Positions 29,201 to 38,570 of a stretch of 39,626 bases of DNA are shown here, in pieces (position 1 is the stretch's first letter; every line of letters starts with the position of its first letter). Origin of the DNA: Welwitschia mirabilis (taxonomy: Eukaryota > Gnetophyta > Gnetopsida > Welwitschiales); assembly GCA_051453625.1 (NCBI GenBank), contig JBOZIK010000001.1:59517235-59556860 (forward strand), given 5' to 3'. The translations under genes and the position numbers were made by a program. A model generated the notes under the pieces. That model was not told where the DNA came from, did no database searches, and was given only the letters and a program-made list of their open reading frames with translations.

Positions 29201-32200
29201 GTGTTTGTTGGATATTTTTAAAATCAATGCATCATGGGAATGCCCATGTGCATAGTTATTATTATCATTTATTTTGGTGAATCAATAATAGATCACAAAT
29301 CAAGGGATGTGGATTCAAATAATGGGTGTCAACTCATGCCAATTATGGCAAAAATGAATGTACAAATCTGAATGAAAATTAATGAAACATCAAGAGCAGG
29401 TTTCACGATTACCATTCAAGCTCCACCTCCTTGCCCAATCTCACGCTTCCTCACCTTTAGCCATTTTTCCAATTTGAGAATATCTTTAGATCAGTCAACC
29501 CTTTGAGCTCACATTTTGAAAAAGTTAGCAACATGTCGCCTATGAAAATGTTGGCAACACCTTGCTAATATCTTCAAAAACTCGCATTCACAGGTAAGGT
29601 GAAAAATAAATATAAAATATAGAAAAAGGGTTTGAACTTTGAACACTCACTTTTTTCCCTTCTTTTTTTCTCCTTTTTTTTTAACTTTTTTTGAGTCTGA
29701 GAGGGCATCAACTTTTCTTCCACAATGAGTTCTCATCCTCCATTTTGTTTCCAAAATGTTTTATCATTCTTTTTTTAATTTTTGTCATTTGGACTCCAAA
29801 ATGTTTCAAAGGAAGGCCGCGGCATGGCACTGGTACATAGATAAACAATGGCACCTGAGACTTGTGACGCGATGCGCACCCCAAGCCATCGCAGCGAAGG
29901 GCAGCGTCGCAGTGGAGAGCAGTTGTCGGTGGAGGGCAGCGCTAGAAAACAAGGCGCATAGAAGACGAGATAATGCGCTCACAGAAAAACATGGGGAGAA
30001 CAGAAAAAAGAGGATCATCAGAAGCAAAAAAAAAAAATCATAGAACAAGAAAAAAAGAGACAGCAAAAACGCAGTGAGGGGAGGAAGCAGATCACAAGAG
30101 GAATCAGCAAGCAGACGAAAAACGATGGAAACAAACGTGAGAGCGTTGGCAGACAAAGGCGCACACAGGAGAGACTGAGCACCCGTGAGACAACAACTTA
30201 GCAGAAAGGGTGCAGCACTCAGCAGAAACGAAGGAAGGTTGCAACATTGAAGAGGAAACAATAAAGAGACAGAAGCAATGGTAGACGACAAAAAGAAGCC
30301 ATATTAGAACAGAGAGTAGCAAAGCTATGATCAGATCGGAGGGAAGATAGCATCACAAGAATAGCGACAAATCCCTCAGGTTTCATATTTTATTTTCAAG
30401 TTTTAAAACAGTTTTACAGCTTTCTAAATTTAGGATTTAGAACTGTGTAATCCTCTTTTTTTTTTAAACCCAACTTACTTCAAAATAAATTTTCTTAAAA
30501 AAATGCAAAAATGGTAAATTTTAGGATTCAATTTTGAAGCAAATCACATTTGCGTTACTTTTCTTATATTTCCTTTATTATTTTTCTTTAAAAAAAAATC
30601 CTATTTATTTATATTATTTTTGCAATGAGTTTTCCTTTTTTATTAAAAAAAATTAAGAGCACATAATCTAATGGTGAAAGTTTTGATTGTAGATATAGAA
30701 GTCTTAGGTTCAATTCTTGATTGGTATTAGTAAAAATATTTTTAGTCACTTATATAACTTACTTTGCCTTAGATTAAGGATACTCTATTGTTTGTTAAAT
30801 AATTCTCCTCTTGGATTAGTATTTACTCTTTTTTTTAATATTTGCTAGAATAAAACATATGCATCCTTTTAATTGTTGCTTATCTTAGTCAAATCAATAC
30901 TATTCATTTGAATAGTTTTTCTTTCTTTTCTTTAATGTTGATTAATTAAATAGGCCATAGGTTGCCCCAAACCCCCCCCAAAAAAGAGGAATTTCATCAA
31001 TCCCTATCAAAATTAGTCAAACCTAGTCAAACTTAGTTAAAAGTAGTTGAATTTAGTTGACAATGTCACAACATCAGGGCCAAGTTCCCAAACTCTATCA
31101 AAACGAAGTCGGTCAAACATAGTCAACCTAGTCAAAGTTAGTCAAATTTAGTCGACAACGTCACAATAACTTTTTCAAACTTGGTCAAATAGTCAAGTTC
31201 AGTCAAACTCGATCAAACTTAGTTAAAATGAAGTTAGTCAACCTCAATCAAGGCTAGTCAAACTTGGTCAACCTCAGTCAAATCAGGTCAAGTCATTAAG
31301 TTTAGCTTAAACTCAGTCAAATCACCGTCAATCCACCAAAATCACCTATCATCGTGTAACATTAGAACTAATTCACCAGTTATGGGAAACAAAAAAACCT
31401 CGTAAACATTTCCCATGCCTTCACACCATTTATTATTCAGTTATTGTTATGCTTCACTGCACACCATTGTGCTAAAGTATCATTCAAGTTGAACACTTGT
31501 TTACTATCTTAAAGAAGTAGACAAAAAGCATCTTCTTGTTTACTTTCAGTCACAAAAAAGCATAAGAAATTCAAATTTACAGGCGTAGTAATTCAAATTT
31601 AGATGGATATGATCTTATAGACAAGTAAGAATGACGTTGGTAGGCATAGAGCGCAAGTGTAAAATGAATAACTGCTTCTTAACAATCTTCTAACTGAAGC
31701 ATTTCTGCTATCCTCAAAAATTTTGCTAGGGCCACCTTCTTAAACATTGGCAATTCTATACACAGGGTAAGGCAGAGTCAAAACAAAAGCGATTTGTGTA
31801 AAGGTTATACGTTGTTGTTTAAGTCCACATTTGAAATCGTGTTTTTGATTGCAACTTGCGTGCGTAAAGCTCTCAATTACTGATTCAAAGAAAACCAATG
31901 TTTACATTGTTCCATCAATTATTTAATCAAATAAAACACAAATCTCTTTTCAGTCTTCATAAGTGAGATGAGTCCACAATTTTAATCTAATTGAAGAGAG
32001 CAGATTCTGAAAAGCCCTGGGTAGCATTAAAAACTTTTATATACTCTCTTGAAAATGGATGTTGAATTTGTGTGTACTGTTTGAACAGATTTGGTTTTAT
32101 TGGGATTTTCGTGGAATATTGCTGCAAAGTTTTTAGGTTTTGTTTGGATATTGTGTCTGAACTAATTTTTCCCCCCTTCTACACAAATCCAATTCATATC

Positions 32201-35200
32201 ATATTCTGTTTCATACTGCCATTTTGATAGTTTATTTAGTGCCAAATACGTACATCATAATATCATTAACATTGTTGCCGAGTTCTGACTATGTTTGGGA
32301 AGAAACCAAGTGGCAGATACTTTCTTATCTTTATCAATTTATATATAGTTGCCAACATTTAGAAGCCTTGAATGTAATTATGTATTTCAAATAATAGTCA
32401 TTGCCAAACAATGATAAATACCAATTATTTCTGTTGCCCTCAGGATTTTTCTTAAAGTTTTGATTTGCTGAATGCTTCCTAAATAATATGCATAGTTCCT
32501 GGATTATTTTTTGGAGCATTAATTGAAAAGCTTACCTAATTTTTGGTGTTAACTCTCATTTGAAAACAGTAGTCTCTACTTAGGAATCTTAGAGGTTTTA
32601 TTCCAATAGGGTACAGAATTTTACTTGTCTAAGCTTTTTGTACGATCAATTGATGTGAGAATAAAATTTTTTATATTTCTTTTCATTTTCTTTTTTCAAT
32701 TTTAACAGTACTTGTATATAACATCGTTTTTTAAAAAATTTGTTCTTGTAGTTTATAACATCGTTTTTTTTTTTAAAATTGTCCTTGTGGTATAATGTCA
32801 TATTTGCAGTGGCCTTTTGTTTAGTATTTCAATATCAAACTGGAAACGATGCCTCTTGACATTCTTTGTGTAAACTCTACAGTGGGATATATTCAAGTGG
32901 ACGGTCACACCAACGCAGACGAGATGATGATGTGACTGTTACTCCAAACTCCAATTTTCAATCTCAACATAGGCAGCATAATGGTTATAGTAAGTTACAG
33001 CATAGAGGAGGGAACTCTACTTTTGTATCGAATGCAAATGTTACCTCCTCCACTAAGGGGGGTAACCAAGAAAAGTATCTAGGTTCAATGTCTACATATA
33101 CCATAATGATTATACTCAATCTGGAAATTTTCAAATGTCAAAGGTTTGCAGTTTGTGTTGATGCTTTACATTCTTAACATTATTTTCTGCTAAAATGATA
33201 GGAAGTACATCATTGGCTGTACCAAAGCAGATACAAGGGAGACCAAAGAACAATGGCCTTCTTCCAAAACCTCAACTACCTCATGTTTCAGATGCAACTA
33301 CATCAGAACCCTTGTCTTCAAATGCTCCAGGTTGTATGGAATAGTGTATTTATACCATGAACATTTCTTGTTAATCCATTTTTTGATAGTATTTGTCAGC
33401 CTCAATAATTTAGTAGTTTTTTCCTCTTATCTTGCTTGCACAATTTGTTCATTGATGTTTACAGATACTTTAGGGGTAGAATCTAAAGAAATGGACCTGG
33501 TGTGCTCAATTCAGTTTGGAAGCTTCCTCTGTAACGATGGACTTCAGGTTTGAATATCTCAAAATGAATTTTCATGTGATTGGCTTCCTTACGAAGCATT
33601 CTTTTCATATTAAAAGACTCATGTGATTGAAACTGTAGATACCAAGCAAGACAAGCTTGGCAGCTTCGAATATCAATGAGAAGAAGCAAAATCAGGTACT
33701 GTCCTGTCAGGTTTCATATCCAACATGAGGTATTTCTCCAGAATTTTGTTCTTTTCAGATTATTTAACAGATGCATCATTTTTGTACAGGAATGCTTTGC
33801 TCTCTCAAATGAGTTACAAAATTTAGGAACATGCACTACTTTAGCTAGGGCGCCTCAGAGGGATGAGGTATAAGAGTGCTTTTTTCTGGCATCGTTTCAC
33901 AAATTTGTTTCGCTAGGTTCATGCCATATAAAACGTTTTCCTGGAACCTCTTTCCCCTTTCTGTTTTTTGGTAACATACAGGAGGAAGCAGCCTCCAAAA
34001 AAGGTCAGAGCCAAGTAGAATGTCTGGGTCAAGATGTAAAAACCATCCAAGGAGGAAGAAAAGGGACTATATCGATGGAGACACATCCTATTCCAACTCC
34101 AAGAGTCCCTCAACCTGCCTCAGCTTCAGCTATACCATCATTAGCTGAAATTACCAAGCAACAGTCCAGTTCAAAGCATGTGTTGCCTAGTAATTTGCAG
34201 GCTCAAATGCTACAGCAAGTATCACAAGTATCAGGCCCACAGTCTTCTCTGCCTCTACAATTCTATGGGTTGTCGAACCCATTGCCACAAGGAGTGATTC
34301 ATCAATTACATGGGGTAAATTATCCCCAAAGGGTGCATGAAGTTTCTCAAATGATGCCTCAGGTGAATCCACCAACTAACCATGTACCCTCATCCCAGCT
34401 TCATATTTCTCAAATGCCTTTCCATATGAACCCTCAGATAGCTGTTCCTTTTGGAAACCACATGCCTAACTATGGACACCAGGTTACATATGTGTCTTCA
34501 CGGCCTGTTGTTCCTGTGAAAATAAGGCATCCGGATACTCGTGAAGAAGTCACTATTGGTCGAAATACTTTGAAGAGTGATACCCAAGGAGATAATAATG
34601 TAACTGCATCACCTTCTGTGCCTGGTACAATGGTGGCCACATCAACAGAAGGAAGGCTTGGTTCTGTTTCACATGAGGTTTTGTTGCCAAGTGTACAAGA
34701 ACCTTTACAGACAGCCAATCCAACAGTTGGTTCCCAAAGAAGTTCAATACAGGCAGAGAAACCTTCATGTCAAAATGTTGCAACGGCACTTAATCTGGCT
34801 AATGAAAGGGATGCTTCTGATGTTGATAGAACTGTAGAACCGATAGCATCAGAAAACAAGATAAGATGTACATTATCACCTACACAAGCATCACATGATA
34901 ATGGAAAGACGCGAAAAGCACAAAAATCATTAGACATTGAATCTGAAATCGGCTCTGACACTGTAAAGAATGAGGTGACTTCATCTAAATCTGGCCATCA
35001 AGTGTTGATGACGTTTGATAAAGTACAGGATTCAAGAACTGATTTAGATGGTTTGGAAGAAACAGCTCCTTCCCATAGAGACAAACATGAAGGCAAAGAT
35101 CTTATCAAAGCAGCAGGCATGAACTCTTCAAGCAATGAAAAATTGGTTGACTCAAAAGAAAATGCTCAAGAATGTAATTCAAAGGTTGCCGTGGATGAAA

Positions 35201-38200
35201 TTGCACCCTGCCCACATTCTTCATCAGTGCTTAACGAAAGTGAAAAGCAAATCAATGCTTCAAACGTTGTAACCAAGAAAAAGAGAAAGAAGCAGACTTG
35301 TAGCAAGGCAGATGCTGCTATCGCATGTAAGATTTCAGAGGGTAAGGATATTCAGCCAGAACCCTCCAGAGAAGTGATCAACACCCCTGCAACCATGCCC
35401 TTGCACAAAGCTCAAAAGCCAGTCCCAAAAGAGTGGGTTACAGACTCTGAAAATGACAGTGAGCTTCTAAGTTCTGGGAACCAGGTAGACAAACCTGAAG
35501 TTATAGATTCTCAGGGCAAAAAATATTCTATGGACTTTTTGCTGGCATTAAAGGGACAACATACAGGACTACCAACTCAATTTAAGGCTTCTGTGGAGGT
35601 AATGGATATCCTTGTTAGTTCTCAGTCACAAGCAGGTTTGCTTAAAGGCGGTGAAATGTTAGCTACTGGAAGGATCCATGATAGACCTTCTGGAAAAGGG
35701 CATAGGCTGGATCGTCGGATAAGCAGTTTTCCAGGAGGAGAGGAGGATCGATGGATCAAACAGACAGATCCTTTTGGGGCAGGACGTGATTTTCGGTCTG
35801 GAAGAAAGATGCGGATGAATTCAGGTAACTCTGATGGCAGTCCTCTGGGCTCGTCATCAGGACAATTAACAAGAAATAAATCTGATGGGGACAGATGGCA
35901 GCGTTTGCCTGTAGCTCAGAAGGGTTTGATATTCCCTCCTCTATCCTCATTGCCTTCAATTCACAAGTCAGAAAACCGATATGAATTGCGCAAAGTTACT
36001 GACCAGGAGGAAGCTAGACAGAGACAGATTAAAGCCATCCTCAACAAACTGACTCCTCAGAACTTCGACAAGCTTTTTGTGCAGGTTAATGAAGTTAATA
36101 TTGATTCTGCAGATTGCTTGAAAGGGGTAATATCTCAAATATTTGACAAGGCATTGATGGAGCCAACTTTCTGTGAAATGTATGCCAAATTTTGTAAGCG
36201 GCTGTCCCACGGCCTGCCAGAATTCCACAAAGACAGTGAGAGAGTTGGATTTAAAAGAGTTCTTTTGAATAAATGCCAGGAAGAGTTTGAAAGGGACGAG
36301 AGGGAGCAGGAAGAGGCAGACAGTGATCGTGATGGAGAAAAGGAAGTTTCTGAGGCACAGAAGGAAGAGAAGAGGGCTGCAACACGCCGCAGAATGCTTG
36401 GTAATATAAGATTCATTGGTGAGCTTTTTAAAGAAAGCATGCTAACAGAGAGAATTATGCATGAATGTATTAGGAAATTACTAGGTCAATACCAGAATCC
36501 CTATGAAGAAAATGTTGAAGCTTTGTGTAAGCTTATGAGCACAATTGGCCATATGATTGACCATAAAAAGTCAAGAGAACACATTGACGCATACTTTGAC
36601 AGGATGACAAGTATGTCAAATAATCAGTGTCTGCCTTCAAGATTGAGATTCATGTTAAAGGATCTTCTTGATATGAGGAAGAACAGTTGGCAGCAACGGA
36701 GAAAAGTAGAAGGGCCCAAGAAAATTGAGGAGGTGCATAGGGAGGCAGCTCAAGAACTGCAAGGTTCTCGTCCCCGTGGCTCGAGCGTTGGTTATACTGG
36801 AAGGAGATCAATGCCGCTCTCTGATCATGCTTCTAGAGGACAACAGCATTGGTTACCTAGCCAAGATGCTAGGGCTTCTGAAAGAGGTCATTTTGAACAT
36901 AAGCCTTTGCCTTCTCGGTCATCAAATTATGGTCCCATAACTCTAGGTCCTCATGGGCAGGTGACGACAGACAGAGCACAATCATTTTCCTCAAATAAGG
37001 GTTCTGTGTCAAACATACTCCCTGGTACTTCTATAAGCAATAACAGGCGTGAGGTTGTAGGTCCAATGGCTAATGCTACGAGTAGTTCAGATCGAGTTAC
37101 CAATATGGGAAATGGAATTGCAGGAAGGATTTATGTTGCAGGAAAGGTTTTGCAGACTGCCATGTCTAACACATATGTGAATTGTTCAAATCCTGGTTCA
37201 CCAGAAAAGCCTGCGAGTCCACAGGTCAGTGAAGACAAACTGAAGCAGAGATCTGAAATGACTATTAAAGAATTCTACAGGTATATTGTTTTATACCAAA
37301 TGCTAGATTTGTTTATTAGGTTCTTTTTCCATTCTATATGCTGAAACTCTATGCTGCTTTTCACTTTAGTGCGGGTGACCTGAATGAGGTGGTTCTATGT
37401 ATGGAAGAGCTCAAAGCACCATCATTCTACTCAACAATGTTGTCAAGCTGGATTCTTGACTCGTTTGACAGAAAGGATAGGGAAAGAGAGGAACTTGCAA
37501 GGTTGCTTACATTTCTGTTCAACAAGACACCATGTCCTCTCAACAAACAGCAGCTTCTTGAAGGGTAATTTGTCATATCTTTTGTTAAATTCAATGCTTT
37601 TCTTTACTGGTAGAGTGGGTGTGGTATTAAAGGACCTGTTGAGTTCAAATCACATTCACGCTACTCCATGCTAATGATATGTCCAAGCTAGCATGAAACA
37701 AAGCCAGCTAAAACCTTTCTGGGAGGAACAAAATCCTAAAGACTATCACTCCACTCTAATGTGACAAGAGTGACCAATTATTTGTGCTTTTATCAAAGGC
37801 ATGGAACTATAGACCTAGCTTAATTTCATGAGGAATCTAACACACTTTTGCCTTTTTCTGATTCTAGTTTGGAGACTGTTTTCTCACTATTGGAGGATTC
37901 CACATGTGATGCTCCTAAGGCCCCTGAATTCCTTGGCAAAATGCTTGGAAGGCTAGTAATTGAAGACATACTTTTTATTCATGACATCACAAATGCAATT
38001 GCGGTAGCAAAAGGTGAAGAGGAAAGCACATTTAATGTTCTTGGCACTGTTTTGCAAGTTATCAAAATAAGCAAAGGAGCAGATCAATTGTGTGAAATGT
38101 ACAGGAAGTCAGAAATTAAGTTAGAGACATTCTTACCTTCTGGTTGGGAATTAGCAGATTTTGAAAGATTTCTGGAGAAGAAAGATATTCAGTGTTTGCA

Positions 38201-38225
38201 CAAAATGAGCATTGCCAGACACTAA
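23121..38225 (+). CDS. eIF4G: Eukaryotic translation initiation factor 4G (eIF4G), nine exons
   Basis: Scaffold of cap-binding eIF4F; in the cytoplasm it links eIF4E, eIF4A, PABP and eIF3 to bring mRNA to the ribosome. My exon join is 23121-23272, 32883-33061, 33202-33330, 33465-33547, 33639-33695, 33790-33867, 33982-37280, 37370-37564, 37868-38225: 4,530 nt, 1,509 residues, all introns GT-AG. Visible features: MSLQQFKVEK N-terminus (plant MS.NQ...DK.); IQFGS at 169-173 and IPSKTS at 182-187 (plant FQFGS and IPARTS); VKIRHPDTREE at 405-415 (plant KI.HP.THEE); KKKRKK at 658-663; eIF4E-binding YSMDFLL at 741-747; MIF4G about 908-1130; MA3 from about 1319, then a C-terminal helical region. Length and N-terminal extension point to eIF4G rather than the shorter eIFiso4G. 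The exon 2 donor is the least certain boundary; alternatives break the frame. Confidence 0.93.
24034..24270 (+). repeat. ~140-bp imperfect tandem duplication
   Basis: Units start at 24034 and 24174 with TT(A/G)GGCCCATTA, and share CACAC..AAAGCCATGA and GCATACCCAA phrases. The second unit has an internal deletion. Confidence 0.7.
24332..24873 (+). repeat. Unclassified dispersed repeat, copy A
   Basis: Begins TTGTGACGCGATGCGTGCC and ends TGTGTAATCCT. It matches copy C (29862-30454) over its whole length. CpG-rich compared with the surroundings. The + strand is purine-rich in the middle. No protein domain is recognised; minus-strand open frames are low-complexity Leu/Phe/Ser-rich. TG start and length would fit a solo LTR, but no CA end or target-site duplication is seen. 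Confidence 0.8.
25014..25039 (+). repeat. (GA)n microsatellite
   Basis: About twelve GA units, following a G/A-rich stretch from 24960. Confidence 0.95.
25114..25227 (+). repeat. Unclassified dispersed repeat, copy B (truncated by gap)
   Basis: TGTGACGCGATGCGTGCC and the next ~95 bases match the start of copies A and C. The match then runs into the 100-N gap at 25228-25327. Beyond the gap the sequence is a different element (antisense copia gag). Confidence 0.8.
25228..25327. other. Assembly gap (100 N)
   Basis: Exactly 100 N between repeat copy B and an antisense copia gag fragment. Confidence 0.99.
25328..25690 (-). pseudogene. Ty1/copia gag fragment (antisense in intron)
   Basis: Read leftward from about 25690, two overlapping frames give SPLFSWNNYAHWKSK, then DVDIWEMIGKKYEPP, WDADDKK, RLNA.AMNAIICALAPAEYD and IAQKMWETLKI. 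This is the copia-type gag domain (UBN2/DUF4219 family): F.G.NY..WK..M, W..I..G...P, W...DKK....NA.A...I...L....Y.R(V)..C..A.E.W..L. Frameshifts and stops show it is dead. It continues into the 100-N gap. It is opposite in strand to eIF4G and to the gag-only element at 26671. Confidence 0.75.
25691..26250. other. Possible leader/LTR of the antisense copia relic
   Basis: No coding sequence is recognised. It contains TTAGAGGGGGAATGAATAGA (about 25720-25745) and a GGGGCAGTAACTGC phrase. By position upstream of the antisense gag it could be leader and LTR, but no LTR pair is present. Confidence 0.35.
26250..26455 (+). repeat. Cluster of GGACGTCCCA-like motifs
   Basis: At least seven variants of (C/T)(G/A)GAC(G/A)TCCCA occur at about 26253, 26274, 26308, 26329, 26371, 26396 and 26442, spaced 20-45 bp. 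The core GACGTC is palindromic. Similar short palindromic motif clusters occur in LTRs of some plant retrotransposons; this one may belong to the LTR of the antisense copia relic. Confidence 0.6.
26666..26670 (+). other. Target-site duplication, left (GCCAT)
   Basis: GCCAT lies immediately before the TGTTGG start of the left LTR and again at 29460-29464, immediately after the right LTR. A 5-bp duplication is normal for LTR-retrotransposon insertion. Confidence 0.85.
26671..26926 (+). repeat. Left (5') LTR of the gag-only element
   Basis: Starts TGTTGGATAT and ends ATCTTCA, so it has TG...CA termini. Matches 29206-29459. Confidence 0.92.
26929..26940 (+). other. Primer-binding site (tRNA-iMet type)
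   Basis: TGGTATCAAAGC begins two bases after the left LTR and differs at one base from the usual plant initiator-Met PBS TGGTATCAGAGC. Confidence 0.85.
26941..28251 (+). other. Long leader of the gag-only element
   Basis: About 1.3 kb without a usable frame; contains a 10-N gap (27714-27723). I see no captured gene that I can name. Retroelement leaders carry packaging signals, but none can be identified by eye. Confidence 0.5.
28252..28939 (+). pseudogene. Copia-type gag of the gag-only element
   Basis: From ATG 28252 the frame reads MSIKIENFNGRNFHTWQVKM...GVWKVTSV and meets a stop at 28354. From 28352 in another frame it continues for 195 codons to TAA 28939 (RDDDQEALFLIGLGLEDGYL, EVWDDLCKLFG, YFRSLLSQL, LLSSLPSGYDQIVF). 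One frameshift thus separates an otherwise well-preserved UBN2-type gag. A perfect CX2CX4HX4C zinc knuckle, CYNCNKRGHVAINC, sits at about 28862-28903. The gag polyprotein forms the particle and binds RNA. Whether the frameshift predates insertion cannot be told from one copy. Confidence 0.88.
29192..29205 (+). other. Polypurine-tract-like sequence
   Basis: ATCAAGAGGGTGTT lies directly before the right LTR. It is a weak purine tract in the position where plus-strand synthesis would be primed. Confidence 0.5.
29206..29459 (+). repeat. Right (3') LTR of the gag-only element
   Basis: Starts TGTTGGATAT and ends ACCTTTA. The terminal CA has mutated to TA, judged against the left LTR. Confidence 0.92.
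29460..29464 (+). other. Target-site duplication, right (GCCAT)
   Basis: Pairs with 26666-26670. Confidence 0.85.
29862..30454 (+). repeat. Unclassified dispersed repeat, copy C
   Basis: Full-length match to copy A (24332-24873), about 50 bp longer because of small insertions, including a GGCGCACACAGGAGAGACTGA stretch near 30158. Same orientation. The minus strand is open for 161 codons but of low-complexity composition. Confidence 0.8.
30455..31004. other. AT-rich intron sequence
   Basis: Poly-T and poly-A runs; nothing else apart from the tRNA-like box pair listed separately. Confidence 0.5.
30655..30730 (+). repeat. tRNA-derived SINE-like remnant
   Basis: A-box-like TAATCTAATGGTGAAAG (about 30664) and B-box-like AGGTTCAATTC (about 30707) at tRNA-like spacing, within AT-rich intron DNA. 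No complete cloverleaf. Confidence 0.35.
31010..31335 (+). repeat. Degenerate (A/T)AGTCAAACTT array
   Basis: About 16 GTCAA cores occur in about 320 bases, mostly as AGTCAAA(C/T)(T/C)T or GGTCAAAC, at 8-30-bp spacing. On the minus strand each is TTGAC, the invariant core of the WRKY-bound W-box. It is either a decayed minisatellite or a cluster of regulatory sites; the sequence alone cannot decide. Confidence 0.75.
31341..32882. other. 3' part of intron 1
   Basis: No element is recognised. Near 32706-32800 a ~45-bp unit with TATAACATCGTTTTTT is duplicated about 80 bp before the exon 2 acceptor. Confidence 0.5.
32883..33867 (+). CDS. eIF4G: eIF4G exons 2-6 (N-terminal region)
   Basis: Five small exons: 32883-33061, 33202-33330, 33465-33547, 33639-33695 and 33790-33867, separated by introns of only 91-140 nt. 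They encode residues 51-226: a Gly/Arg/Ser-rich stretch (SSGRSHQRRRDDD), a PKQIQGRPKNNG segment, the plant FQFGS-type motif and the IP.(R/K)TS..(P)N segment. Acceptors are TACAG, ATAG, TACAG, GTAG and TACAG. If the exon 2 donor at 33062 (GGG|GTAACC) were missed, the frame would end within about 40 codons. Confidence 0.8.
33982..37280 (+). CDS. eIF4G: eIF4G exon 7 (large exon with MIF4G)
   Basis: A 3.3-kb exon encodes residues 227-1325. It carries the long disordered Ser/Gln/Pro-rich N-terminal region, the eIF4E-binding site (Y741, L746, L747) and the MIF4G HEAT domain (QIKAILNKLTPQNFDKLF, SQIFDKALMEPTFCEMYA, RRRMLGNIRFIGELFKESML, TERIMHECIRKLL, LPSRLRFMLKDLLDMR). The RRRMLGNIRFIGEL block and LTERIMHEC are hallmarks of eIF4G MIF4G. 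The donor is TACAG|GTATAT. No stop or frameshift interrupts it, so the gene is under protein-level constraint. Confidence 0.97.
37370..38225 (+). CDS. eIF4G: eIF4G exons 8-9 (MA3 domain and C-terminus)
   Basis: Exons 37370-37564 and 37868-38225 encode residues 1326-1509. The sequence IKEFYSAGDLNEVVLCMEEL spanning the exon 7/8 junction begins the MA3 domain, followed by SFDRKDREREELARLL and then APEFLGKMLGRLV. This matches plant eIF4G, which has MIF4G plus MA3 and no W2 domain. MA3 is the second eIF4A-contact module in eIF4G of other organisms. The stop is TAA at 38223-38225. Confidence 0.93.
37565..37867 (+). other. eIF4G intron 8 with SINE-like insert
   Basis: At 303 nt it is the longest of the downstream introns. 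At about 37606-37655 it contains TGGTAGAGTGGGTG (A-box-like) and GAGTTCAAATCAC (B-box-like), suggesting a tRNA-derived SINE relic. Confidence 0.35.
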
Positions 38226-38570
38226 TTAGGAGAATTCTAAAGCCTTTCAGTTACATTCTTTGTGTGGTAGTGCTTGATCAGCTGAATTACTCGTTAGACT
38301 TACATTGTGACCCTTTTGAGTGGTTAGTATTTCTTATATGTACCTGTACACTGATGGTCTTCGAACTGTAGTTACTCATCACGGGGTCTGAAGTTTGCTG
38401 AAGAGGCTGTCACAAATAATTGTTATATTCAAAATTTGTATCTTACCGGCAATTGTAGACACTTTGTAACTATGAGAAATCCAAAATTTTGTCGGTTATA
38501 TTTGCATGATTGCTGGTGTTTGATTTTGTGGCCTTACAGTCTTTTTGATGACTACTGACAGTTTATAACA
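38226..38570 (+). other. Probable eIF4G 3' UTR
   Basis: T-rich sequence follows the stop with TTTGTA and TTGTAA-type far-upstream-like elements (about 38438-38470). No canonical AATAAA is seen, which is common in plants. The end of the transcript is not determined. Confidence 0.45.

Larger units (their letters stand above)
26671..29459 (+). mobile_element. Gag-only Ty1/copia-type LTR element (TR-GAG-like), 2.8 kb
   Basis: A structurally complete element in intron 1 of eIF4G, same strand as the gene. It has a 256-bp left LTR (26671-26926), an iMet-type PBS, a noncoding leader of about 1.3 kb, a gag frame with zinc knuckle (28252-28939), 266 bp with a purine-rich end, a 254-bp right LTR (29206-29459) and a GCCAT target duplication. 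There is no protease, integrase, RT or RNase H, and no room for them. It must therefore have moved using another element's enzymes, as described for non-autonomous plant elements that keep only gag. By hand alignment the LTRs differ at about 23 of about 252 positions (~9%), so the insertion is old. Confidence 0.92.
23273..32882 (+). other. eIF4G intron 1, 9.6 kb
   Basis: Runs from GTAAAG to CTCTACAG. It contains all the elements listed between these positions: a 140-bp tandem duplication, three copies of an unclassified repeat, an antisense copia gag fragment, a GGACGTCC cluster, a complete gag-only LTR element, a SINE-like relic and a GTCAA array. The other seven introns are only 89-303 nt. 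The first 700 bases hold nothing recognisable. Confidence 0.85.

Noticed and set aside
33062-33178. Extension of exon 2 through 33062-33178 as coding
   Set aside because: It ends in a stop, and other donors in this stretch do not restore phase to exon 3. Only the donor at 33062 keeps the full 1,509-codon frame.
34187-36440. Minus-strand and alternate frames within the large eIF4G exon
   Set aside because: Shadows of the conserved + frame; none has a domain or separate signals.
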